A stretch of 64,000 nt of DNA from Acephala macrosclerotiorum (taxonomy: Eukaryota; Ascomycota; Leotiomycetes; Helotiales; Mollisiaceae). Position 1 is the stretch's first letter; each line of letters opens with the position of its first letter. Where the stretch lies: contig MU119249.1 in NCBI GenBank assembly GCA_014904845.1, positions 186,001 to 250,000 of the forward strand. Reading direction: 5' to 3'. The position numbers and the translations under genes were made by a program. This document shows positions 48,061 to 61,400 of this stretch, piece after piece. Under the pieces are notes generated by a model. It made no database searches. It saw only the letters and a program-made list of their open reading frames with translations, and was not told where the DNA came from.

Positions 48061-51000
48061 TAACGAAATTAACGATTTAAAATACTCGAAAATTCGATAA
48101 AAATATTTGAATATTATAATACAAAAAATAATTTTAAATATAATCAATAATTTACTACTTTTTATTTTATTCGAATTACTCATAGAAAAAATTTAACGAA
48201 GAATATACACAATCACTAAAAAAATCTATATCGAATCTCAATTTTCAATTCTACGTATTATTTAAACTTAGAAAATTCGACAAATATTCGTATTAAAATT
48301 TTTAATTCAAATAAACGATTTCGTTAAAAAATTAAAAATTTTTTTTTTTTTTTTCATATTATTCAACGATCTAAAAATCGCTTTAAACGTTAATACTATG
48401 AAAATATCTCAAAAGTTAAATAGCGTTATAATCTCTATAAATTAAAATTAAAATTAATTTGTTTTTTTACGAAAATATAAACGAAAAAAAAGTTTTAATC
48501 GAGAACGAGAAAAATATAATAATATAAAAAAAAACGAATATAAAATTTTATATAATTTAACGTTGATTGGATTTTTGTAAAGTATATTATCGATCGTTCA
48601 AAGAAATATAATAAAAATTAACGCTGTATACAACGATCAATAGAACGAGTAATATTATTTCGAGTATTTCGAGCGAATAAAAAATAAAAAAATCGATCCC
48701 TTCGTTAATCACTTTTTCGTAGACTATTATTTATTTATAAATGAATTAATTAATTGTAAATATTGCTATTGAAAAAACAATTAATAGTATTATAATTTCT
48801 AGAATCGTAATCGATTTTCGCGATCGTTTACATTTAAAAATAATTGACGTTAATATAATCAAATTATAAAACAAATAACTAAAAAACTTTTTAATTACAA
48901 TCTCAATAAACGCTTTAAAAAAGTATAAAAAATCTAAAAATTTATTTAATTTATTATTTAAAAAAAAAGTAAAATTAATACCAATAAAAAAATTTTAAAA
49001 AAATTGAACTTATTATCGTACATTTTTAACGATAATAATATTAACGTTTAAAGTTTTAATAAAGCGATTATTGATAAATTCTACGAAAAATTACTAATAA
49101 ATACAGTAATAGTAAATATAGTAATAACGAGTAAATCGAAAAGTAAAATTCAAAGTATATAAAAAAACTTTCAACGAAAAACAAAAGTAAAAAAAAAATA
49201 TTCAAAGGTCGAATTATAATAACAAATTTTATAAAATACTCAAAACGAAAAACGAGAAAAAATAAACGTGGATTAATCGAAAAATAAAACCTTGAAACAA
49301 TAATTCGACGCTAAAAATAATAATTTTACTAATGAAATCTTATCGTAAAAACTTTTTAAAAGTATAATATCGCTTTCAAGAATTCAAAAGAAAATAAAAA
49401 TAATTATTAATACTTTGAAAATATCGAATTTTATTGTAATAATTACTAATTAATAATAAAAAAACAACGTTTACTATTTGATTTTGATAGATACTAAAGT
49501 CGTTGTAGTAAAAGAAATACTAAAAATTGTTGATTCTATGAAACAATTTTTTTAGAATTTTTATAGAATGTTTAAAAAAACAAATTAATCTACTTTTATT
49601 ACTAGAAACTTTGTAATACTCAAAACTAATTTCGTGAAAATCGATTTCTCATTACTAATTAAAAAAATATATATTGTCATTGTTTTTAAATTACATTTTA
49701 ATTTGTTTGAATTAATTAATTCAAATGAAAAATACGAAATATTGAATATTAAAACGAAGTATTGTATTATTCTTATGCACATAGTTCGAAATTTTAATAA
49801 TACTATTATAAACGTCGAAAATTTTCAATTGTTTACTATTATTAAATAAAACTTCGAATTCGTTAGAATAGTAATTATAAAAATAGAAATTGAGTACGAA
49901 ATCAAATATAAAATTTTTTTTTTCTTTGTAAACAATGTAAAGAAAATTCTTTTGAAACAATTATTTATCGTTGTAATAAAAATGTAAATTGAATATAAAA
50001 ATAATAATTCGTAGAATAGTATATTTCAAGATTTTAAAAATTCCAATTTTATTTGCACGATTATAATTATTTCTTTTTTAAAAACTTATTTGTATTAAAC
50101 TACTAGAAATCGTTATATTCGTATATATTTTCGAATCGAAAAAGTATTGAAAGAAAAATATAACGCGAAAAACTAAATACTAATATTGTTAAAAAATAAT
50201 ATAATATTAAAATTTGTAAACGATTTTTATATTTTAACGAATTTCTTTTTATTTCTAATTTTTTATTAAATATTTTTAATATCACTTCATATAAAACAAA
50301 TACGATTGAAACAAGTACTATTAGTTCAAAGAAAAATACAAATAAAATAATACAAAAAACGAAATTATTTTTTTCGATTTTTTATAAAACGTTTTTTTTT
50401 TTGATAAAGAGAAAACAAACGAGATTTTGAATGAAAAAGTTTTTGACGAGAAAATAAAAAAATATTTTTTTATAATAATATTACTATTTTTAGACGTGGA
50501 CGTTATAAAAAAATATTTAAAGAACGGTATGAAATGTTAATTATTTTATTCCATTGAAAAAAAATGAAATCGAAAAATTTTCGAGTATAAAAACGAAAAA
50601 AAAACTCGAATAAAAAAAATAATTTTATTGTTAAACAATCTCAATTTGAGATTATTCAATATAGACATTAATACGATATATAAACTCAAGTCTAGAAAAG
50701 TACGATTTGTCGATTTAATCGATGAAATTGAGAAAACTTTTAGAGAATAGAAAAACTGATTCAAACGATTTAAAACGCGAAAAATACTTTAAAAGTATAT
50801 TGAAAAATATATAAAATATTTGTTATTGCGAATTGTTTCGATATCAAAAAAATTACGATTTATTTTTAAGCGATTAATATCTCTATTTATCGAAAACTAA
50901 TTATAAAAATTTAAAAAAGAAATATTCGATGAAATAATATTTAATCGTAAAAAAGTAATAATATTTGATTGAAAAAAAGTTTTTAAAATCTATAAAAATA

Positions 51001-54000
51001 TTAGTTCGTTTGTTCGTATCAAAACAATTCAATATACGACGTAATAAAAAAAAAGTTTTTATTACTTTAAAGTTTTGTTTTTGATTGTAATAAAAATATT
51101 TTAAAAATAATTCGATCGCGAAATATTTGAAAAAAACGATAGTTTTTATTGGAATCCATAGTTTTTGATCGCGAAAAAAGTCGCTAGAATTTATTAATTG
51201 ATTAATACAACTATGAAAATAAACTCGATTACTTTAAAAGACGTTAATATACTTTTTTTTATAAATAAATTTTTTGAAAAATTTGTTAAATATTTTTATA
51301 CTTTTTTGATAGACTTCTTTTTTGAATATAATTAATTTACGTTAAATGTTTGAAATAAAAATATAATTACTTTTATGACTTTATTAAAATTTCTACGAAT
51401 AATAATATTGTTTTAAAAAACAATTAATTTTATAATTCAATTCGTTCGAATTATTATAACAATTCTAAAAAACGTATTTTTTAAAATCGTAATATTATTT
51501 TTAAATAACGTAAAAATCAAAAAACTTTATACGAATTACAACAATAAATTAATATTTTCAAAGATTTATCGATTTGTTTTTGAATATATTTAAAATTTAA
51601 ATAAAACGTTAAATTGAATCGAGAGAATTCAAATTTATATAAAACTCAAATTACAATTTTATTAAAACGAAATAGTTATTATTAATTTCGTTTACAGTTT
51701 TAAAAAGTGTTTTTTTGAAAGTATAAAAGTTATTAAGATTTTAAAATAAACTAAATATAACAATATTTTTAAAATTAAAATTTTTATTAAAATTTGTATT
51801 TATTACAAAATATAGATTTAATATTTTAATATTATTATCGAATCGTTATATTAATTGATTAAAAAGAACGAATTTTTCAAATGAGAAAAAAAGTAAAAAG
51901 TCGCTATAATATTTTTACAAGACAAATTTACAACGATTTTAGTATTTTATAAAATTTATTACGATTTTGTAAATGGATAAAAAATAATTATTTTAAATAT
52001 CGACACTAATTAATAAAAGTATAAAAAAATACTCGATTAATATAATGACAAAGAATAAAAACGAGTAATTCGATACGAGTTAAAATTTTAAAATATTATT
52101 AAATAAAATTATAATACGATAAAAAAAAAATATTAAAAATTTTTGAAATACTTTCGCAAATTATAATTTTAATTATATAGTGTTTATTTCATTTTTAAAA
52201 CGAACGTTAATACGTTTATCGTTTAATTAAATCGAGTAATAACAAATTTTTTTAACGTTTTAATTATTTATTAACTCGTTTAAATACGATTATTTGACTT
52301 CGAAATTAAATATATTAAAAAAAGTATTTATACTATTGTAAACGAATTATTCAGAAGACTACGAATAAAAAACGATAATTTAAAAAAAAAAATAAATATT
52401 GATAAATTTATTATAATCGAATTTGATTGCATTAAAATAGTTTTAATTTCAATCAAAAAACGTAAAACTAATCGAAAAATTAAAAGTAAACCGTTTGTAA
52501 TTGAAAGTAAATACATAAAACAAGAATGTTTACTTGAATTATTAAACTAAATTTAAAAAAAAAATTTTAAACTCAATATTTTTAATTTTCAACTTTCGAT
52601 ATTAATCGCATTTTTCGTATACGTCGTATTAATCGCTCTTTTTGAGATCAATAAACCATTGGATAATAATAACGATAATAATACTATCTTTTCTTTTAAT
52701 AATAATTATTCGAACTATTTTTAAAATATTACTTGATATTTAACAATTTTAAAACGATTAAAATAATTTTCGAGAATAGAATTTCACAAATTAATTCAAA
52801 AATTTATCGATTATAGTATTCGAGACAAAATACTATAAAAAAATACTATTAAATTTTATTTATTTCGATTTGTTTTAAACGATTTAAAATAATGTATAAC
52901 AATTATAATTAAACTATATAATAAGTTCGAATATATTAAAAAAAAAAGTATTTACTATTGAGTGATTAATTAATACTATTAAAAAAAATACTATAAAAAC
53001 GTTCGAGATTTTGTAGTAAATTGTAACGATTGTTAATATAAAAACAAAAAAAAATACGAAAAAATTTTATATTCTTAAAAAATAGTTTTATTATTTTATT
53101 ATATTGAAATAAATATAATTAAATTTTTACAATATAAAATATTCGACAGTTTGATTGTAACACGAAATGATTTTTTCGATTAAATTAAAATCAAATCAAT
53201 AAAAAATTCGATTTTTAAAAAAATTGTCAAATTTATTTACAATAATATTATTTGTAAATATAGTATTTTCAATTATATAAAATTGAACGAAAAACTCGAA
53301 TTCAAAAAAATTATTATTAAAAAATTGAATAAACTCGAAATCAAACGAATTATTATTTTTATATACAATTTAAAAACAAATAAAATAATTAAATAAAAAT
53401 ATCAATTTATTATTATCGTATTGATTATTTTAACGAAAAAAAATAAAAAAAATTGATTGGAATATTTATTAATTGTTTTTTTTGTAAATCGAACGACTAT
53501 TTATAAATCAATTGAATATACGCCATTTTATATAATTTATAGTAGAAAAATTGTTCTATTTATTAAGATTTAATTCTTTATTTGAAAGATTTTCGATTGG
53601 AACGAAGTATATAATCGAGTGAAACTTTTTAAACTAAGAATTAAATAAATTGAAATGCGAAATGAAAATATAAAAAAATCGAAACTAAAAAAAAAATATA
53701 ATTGTAAATAAGACTAAGTATATTTCGACGTTTATTACTAAATACAAAAGAAATTAATTCGAGAAAAAAACTTCGTTTTAGTATATGATATTAAGTTTAT
53801 TGATTAAAATATATTTAAGAATATTAAATTATTATACAAGTAATTGGATTTATATTAAATTCGTCAAATAAATCAATTGAAAAAAAATTATTTACTCGAA
53901 AAAATAAACGAAATAATAATTCGAAAATTATATACTAAAAATCGTTTGAAAAAATTCGTTAAAAAAAATAAATACTAAAATTCTTTAAACAATAATAAAA

Positions 54001-57000
54001 ACGAAAATACTATTAAGTCTATTGATTTTAATAATAATAAAAATGCAAATACAAAAAAAAAAACGATTAAAAAATTTCGTAATAAATAAAGTATTCAAAA
54101 AATTGAAAAAAAAATTGAAATTGTAATTCGTGTTTTTAAACTCAATAAAATCGAGAAAAACAAATATATACGATTTTTTAAAGATTGAATAAATGAAAAA
54201 AACTCGTTAAACTTCAAAACAATAATTATTTTTTAATTGAAAAAAAACTATTTTTTTTTTTTTTATTTATAGTAATTTTATTTTTTTATTGATTTTTTTT
54301 AGAATATTTTTACTTATTTTGACAAACTTTATTTATACTTTGAAAATTTTTTTTTCTTTTTATTGTAATTAAAACGATTTTATCATATAGAAAAACGAAA
54401 TTATATTATTTTTTTTTTTTTTAAAAAATCCTAAAAAATTTTAATTTTTAAAATCTATAAAAAATATTTTTCAATATATTCAAATATTTTCAAATATATC
54501 TCAATACATTTAAATATATTTCGATTACATTTGATTGCATTCAAACTGTACAAACGTTCGTTAATACAATATTTACTATAATTTATAAAAAAACTTTTTT
54601 TAATTTTTTTCTCTCTTTTTTTTAAAACTTTTCAATTACAACTTTTTAATCTCACGTTAATTCAAAAACTACAATTTCTTTTCAATATTATTTATTTCTC
54701 TTTTTATTTTCTTAAAATTTTAATTTATATTATTTTATATGTAAATAATTCTATTAATCGAATATACTTTATTTACTTAAATACTTTATAACGATTTTTT
54801 TTAAAAATTTATATACGCTTTTTCTATAAAAACGATTTATAAACATTTGTTTTTTTTATTTTTTTTTTTTCAAAATTTATTTAATACGTTTTATAAAAAA
54901 TCAATATGAAATTATTTATTTAAAACTTTTAAAATTTTTTATTCGAGATTAATATTACGACATTTCAATTATATATATTAATACACTTTAAAAATTTTCC
55001 TCGTAAAAACAAATAAATTTCGTAATTTTCAATTATTTAAAACGCAAAAATATTTGTTTGTCTTTTTTATATAATTTCTTTATAAACATAAGAACTTATA
55101 ACTCTTTTCGATTTTATTAATAGATTTTTTCTTTTCAAATTTACGCGTTTTTCACTTTCAAAATTCGATTAATTTATTACATTACTTTTCTACGCGCAAA
55201 TTTTACAATTTCAATTTTTATTCTCGAAACTCTTACGATATTATTATTATATCTCAAAGAAATACTTTATTAAACTTTGAAAATACGAATTTCGTGCACA
55301 GAAAACGAAACGAAAATAATTATAATACGTTTATATAAATCGTGTAATGCGATTTTGATAACTTATAAAAAACTATTAATAAATTGTTATTTGAAAAAAA
55401 AGTAATTGCGATTAGTAATATTAATAATAAATTTATAAAAATTAAAAACGTAATAAAAAAAGTTTTAATTAAATAAAAAAAAAAAATTAAAAATAATATT
55501 ATTTTAAAATTTTTTAAAAAAATTTTAAAATAGTATACAATTTTAAGTAAAAATTTTCTCTTTAAAGTAAACAAAATTGAGAAATCGCGTATCGCGTTTT
55601 AGTAAATTCGATTTAGTTTGATTAAAATTTTTAATAGTGTATTTAAATATTACAATTAAAAATTTTTTTTTCGAGTTTAAATATTTCGATAATTTATTGA
55701 AAGTTTTATTGATGGATTTTATAGTAAATATATATACTAAAAACTCGAGTAAATATTTCGTATAAAACGTTTTACGTCTCGCGAAATTATCAAAATTATT
55801 AATATAATTATTATCGAGAGAAACAAAGTTTATAATACGTTATTTACAAGAATATTTTTTCGATTTATCGATTGTAAAAAAACGTTAATATACTTAAAAA
55901 ATACGAGCGACGATCTAATAATTACAAATTTAAATAAAATAAATTTGAAAAAATTGTATTTTATTTTCTATTTCTACGAATTTTTAATAATTAGAGAATA
56001 TATTAAAAAACTTTTCTCGATTTTTGCGAATAAATCTAAAGAATAATCGATTGTTATTATTAATAATATAAGTATTCGAAGCGTCGAGTTTCAAAAAACT
56101 ATTAATATCAATATTTTATTTTTTCAATTAACTTTGTTAATTAGTAATAACGACAATAACGACGATAACGACAATAATAATATTACTATTATTGACTTTT
56201 TCATACAAAATTCTTTGTTTTTTTAGATTTCTCAAATTTTTCGAACTTTTCAATTCGCTTTTTTTTTCGTTTCGATCTTTATACCAATCAAATTCAAAAG
56301 ATCTACTACCGATAATAAGAAATACTACAATATGTTTACGTTTACGCTAAAAAAATACAAAATTATTATTATTTTATCGTAGTCTAGTATTACTCTATTT
56401 CGACCAATTCGCGAACCCCGATCAAATAATATACATTTGATAATTGATTGCACGTACGATATAAATAGTACCTAAAAATCAAACGTTGTTTTTTTTAATA
56501 CTTTAAATTTTATTAATCGCGTTAAAATTCTAAATACCGTTTACAATATTTACAAGTACTCGTTTATTAAACAATTTTATCGAGTTTATTATATAATATT
56601 TTACGAGAATCTCGATTTATATTTTAGAAACGACGAAAAATAAATTGAAATTATAAAAATACGATTGTCCAAAATTTATAAGTTGTATATTAAGAAAAAA
56701 AATTTTCGATTTATTTAAATTTATTTTAATACTCGTTTTTAATTTATAAATATTTTTACTATTTTTTAATATAAACAAAAAACGCTAACAAAAGATCGAT
56801 TTCAATTTTCGCGAGTTTTTATCGTTCTTATTTTTATTTTCTCGATTAAATCGTTTATTGATTTGAAAATTGCAATAATTTTTATTTTGCAAAATTTCTT
56901 TAAATAAACGAAAGAAAAAAATATTTTATCGTTTTTTTTCAAGGAAATTAATATATTGAAATTTTATTATTGATAAATTTTTTTTAACGAATTTTTTTTT

Positions 57001-57394
57001 TTGTATAATACGTATTTTTTTTTTATCGTTCAATTCTTGTAAACGAATTTTAAATTGTAATTATTATTTTATCGATTTTCTAGAAATTACTTTTTTTATT
57101 TCGTTATTTTTTTTTAATTTATTAGACTTTATTAAAACGACAAAATTAATCAATTTTTTTACGAAAAAGAAATAAATATATTTTAAAATTTAAATTTATT
57201 GTACGTTAAATTTTTTTTTTTTTAATAAACTTTAAATAATTTATTCGCGGTTTAACGACTATAGAAAAACGATAAATTGATTGTTTCGATTCTTTAAAAA
57301 AATTATTTGAATAGATTTCTTTTTTAGTACTAAAAATCGAATTTTAATTAAAGATTTTTTGAAGTAAACTTAATCAAATATTGTAGAAAAAAAA

Positions 57395-57727
57395 TTTCAA
57401 GAATTGGAATTGTACGTTTATAAAATAAAGATTTTTATCGATCGAAAATACGTCGAGAATTTTAAAAACCCTAGTCTTTTCATTTTATTCCCCGTAAATT
57501 TAGTACTTATTAGTACTAACAAAAAAATTATCGACGATACTATTTACGAGAAATTCAAAAAAGTTTATAATAAATTTCAAGTTTTTTTCGAAAATCGATT
57601 TCAAAAACTTTCTAACGACGAATCTTTTTTCAATAGTATTTAATTTGAAAAAATCGATACAATCTTCGATATAATTCGTTGTACGAAATTTTTAGATTAT
57701 TTTATCGTTCGATATAAGATTTTTCAA
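57395..57727 (+). pseudogene. Single-frame gene relic near the 3' LTR, unknown
   Basis: Frame FQELELYVYKIKIFIDRKYV, then FILFPVNLVLISTNKKIIDD, YNKFQVFFENRFQKLS, an isolated TAA at ~57641, then FEKIDTIFDIIRCTKFLDYF. Continuous over ~110 codons with one early stop, so probably remains of coding sequence. It could be the end of the retrotransposon pol or an extra ORF. Not recognised. Confidence 0.35.
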
Positions 57728-58180
57728 TGATTAAACTATTAAAACTCGTCTAATAATAAATATTTGTATATTTATTAGTAAAAACAAATTATAATTCAAA
57801 TTAAATTGATTTTTCAGTATTTTAAAATAAGAGAAATAGAAATATTTCCTGGCAATAAATCTTTTTTTAAATGCGAAATTGAAAGATTAATAATATCTAT
57901 AGAAAATAATTAAAAGTATTTAATTATTTTTAACGATGAATTTGAGTTTAAAATTCGTTTATTCTTTTTTTTTCTATTAAATTTTAAAGGGAAAAAAAAA
58001 TAAATTACAAAAGAATTTAGTATTGATAAAGATATTAAAAAAACTATCAAATTCTTGAAAAAAAACGACAATAATTTGAAGGATTTCGAGTTTTGAGTTT
58101 TTTGTTTAAAGTAAATTTTTTTTTTTTTTTTAGTTTTTTTTTTTGAGACTCGAAACGAGTTCGTTATATGGAAAAACGAT

Positions 58181-58438
58181 TGTAATAAAATTATATGTTT
58201 TTTTTTCAAAATTTTTATAAATAGTTAGTTTCGAGAGTAGTACTAATTACGTGTTTTTTAATACATAAGAAGTTTTCGTTTACTATAAACTAATTAATAA
58301 TTTTTTCTATTTTTATTTTGATTGATTAATTGATTGATTTACGAATTATAAATTACTTCGAATAAGTCTAGTTTATTGACTAAAACGAATTGATCTACGA
58401 TTGAACCTTTTTACTTTGTGTTTTATTGTTTTTTTATA
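58181..58438 (+). repeat. Putative 3' LTR, RIP-mutated
   Basis: Partner of 46323-46580. Same start (tgtaataaaa) and end (tata). Preceded by atggaaaaacgat, a possible polypurine tract. Confidence 0.7.
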
Positions 58439-61400
58439 TTAAAAAAATTCTCGATACTAAAAATAAGTATCGTTTTTATTTTACTATTTATCGTTTAATA
58501 ATCAAACGTAATTAAAATCAAAATTGAAAATCAATTATTTTTAATCAAAACAATTAAAATCAAACTAATAATCTTTAAAGCAATTAATATATATCAACAT
58601 TTCAATTATTTCGAATAATATTATTCATACTTATAAAATTATTATTATTACAATACTATAATCATTTTTGAACTATCGCTTATTTGTTCTATGTAATTTA
58701 AATTAACGATTATCAATTTTCGTGATTATAATTATTAAAAATTACAAGTATATTATATCATATAATAATTAATTATTTTAATTCTCAATCATTATAAATA
58801 TTATTTTTAATACATTAAAACTACTTCTAAAAATAGATTTTTTAGAAATAATTATATTCTCTAACGTATACTAATTTGCATTTAAAATAGTAATTGAAAA
58901 ATGTTTAAATTTAAAATAAAAAAATCGAAATAAAAATATAAAACTTTTAAAGTAATTTTTTTAAATAAAAAAATCAATAAAATAAAATTGATTTCTAAAT
59001 AATATTGATTTTTAAATAGTATTGATTTTTAAATATTAATATCTCATTTTATTACTAAGAAACTAATCTTAAAACGTGATTATAGTAAATATCGTATTTA
59101 ATAAAATCAATATTATTACGACGATTCAAATGAACAAAAATAAAAAGATTATTTAATTTAATAATTTCGCGATTTTAAAATCGACTTTCGATTTAAATAT
59201 AAAGCGAATCGCTACTAATTAATTGCGTTAAAATATAGAAATTTCGAAACTTGAAAAAGTTTTCAATATTAAAATTAATCATCGTTTTAATTAAATAAAA
59301 AAAATAAAAAAGATTTATTTAATAAAAACTTTAATCGCTGTAAAAAATAAAAGTAATTGGTTAAATAAATAGATTTTTTTAAATAATGTAAATTGTTTTA
59401 TTTAATCTATATATTAGTATTAATAATAGTATATATAGTAACGAGTATTAACAAAAAGTAAATAAATAAAACAAATTAATAATTCAAATTGATTTTTAAT
59501 TAAACAAATTCCAATCATATTTCAATATTATCTAAAAAAGTATAATATAAAAAAACTATATTTTTAGAAAAAATTGAATAGATTATTAATATAAAAAATA
59601 TTTCTAGAATTGATTAACTCGAAAAAATTAAACAGATTTATATAATGAAAACTTTATAGATTTCTCGGGATAAAAAGACTTAGTAAAGTAAATCGAGATT
59701 TTTGTAATTTGTCGTTTATTAATTAAAAGTATTAGAATTATAAATTGTGATTAAAGTATTAAAAATTACTAGAGATTAAATAAAAACAATAAATTATAAA
59801 CTAAAATTAATTTAAAATGAGAAAGTAAACAAGAACATAAAAAATAAAAAAATTATAATTTTTATTTAAAAAATTTATACGCGTATTACATTTATTATAA
59901 AAAAAATTTTAAATAGTAATAATAATAATAAATTTTATATAGAAATTCTAGATGTAAACAATATTATAATAAACTAGTAATAAAATTATTTTGATAAAAA
60001 GAATATAATCGATTTAATTAATATAAAAAGAATTAAAAATATTATAATTAAAATTTATTTTTAGATTACAAAGTTTGAAAAAGATTTTACTAATATAAAA
60101 ACGAAAAAACAATTGTTTAATAGAATATAGAAACTTGTTAAATTGATCGAAACGAGTTCTTATTCTAGTATTTGAATATTAAAATTATTACTTGAAACAC
60201 TAAAATCTCTATTATTTGAAGAAAATAGCATTGGATTTATAGATACTATTAATACTATTTCTACAAGTATTACTCTCGTTAGTATTATAATTAATAGTAT
60301 TATAAACAACAATATAAATAAAATCGATATTAATATAAACTTTTATAAATTAAACAAATTAAATGTAAAAAAATCGAATTTTATTAAAAATAAAAAAATA
60401 ATTATAGAATATAAATTTAAATATTTTAAAAAAAACGATAAAAAAAATTAAATATATAATAAATAATTTTTTATCGCAATTAAATCGCAAATTTACTTTT
60501 ATATTAAAATCTTTCTTCGTAAAAACTTTATTAAAAATATAATTAACGTATATTTAAACTATTTTTATATAATAAAAATTAGTAGAAAAATTGAAAAAAA
60601 TAAATTTATTAAAATTTTTTGTATTACAATCGAATTTTGTAAATCGAAACTACTAAAAAAATTCGTAATTTATATTTTATACGAACGAAAAAAAAGAAAT
60701 TTTATTTAAATATAATATATAGATTTTTAAGATTAAATAAAAAATAAAAAAATTGTAAATAATTTACTTTAAAAATATATAGAATAAAAAACAAATAAAA
60801 AAACTTAATTTTATACAATTTATAATATCAACAAAAAACTAAAAAATTGAAATCGAATTGAAAATAAACGCACTCGTATTTATAAAAAAAAAAATCAATT
60901 TAATTTTAATCGAAAATAAAACTTTTTTATTTGTTAAAATATTAATTTCACGATTAATCAAAATCGAAATATAATTTGTAATCAAAATCGAAATACAATT
61001 TGTAAAAATAAAAACATAAAAAAAATTCAATTCGATTAATTTTTTTTCTTTTACTATTTAATATAAAAAAAAATATAATATGAAATTAAATACAAATTTT
61101 ATAAAATTAATAAAGTTAATAATTACATTTAAAACAATTTAAAACGCGTTCAATTTATAATCGTTATTTTTTTCTTTGATTAAATCTCGAAATATTCTCT
61201 ATTTTATATATTACTTTTAAGATTTATTTATTATTTTCTTTTATTAAATTTTCTTTTTTTTTTACATTTATTTCGAATTATTATTTTAGATTTATACAAT
61301 ATTATAAAACATTTAAATTTAATATTAATAATACTAATTCTAATTATAGTTTTTTTAGTATATTACGTGTAAATAATATTATTGTAAAATATTTGTTTTA

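Larger units (their letters stand above)
46323..58440 (+). mobile_element. RIP-degraded LTR retrotransposon, ~12.1 kb
   Basis: Two direct 258-260-bp repeats at the ends, and a gag-like single-frame relic (47495-48060) about 0.9 kb after the first. A purine-rich ggaaaaacga lies just before the second, in the place of a polypurine tract. I could not recognise protease, reverse transcriptase or integrase motifs in 48061-57394. 12 kb is long for a fungal element, so nested insertions are possible. Confidence 0.5.
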
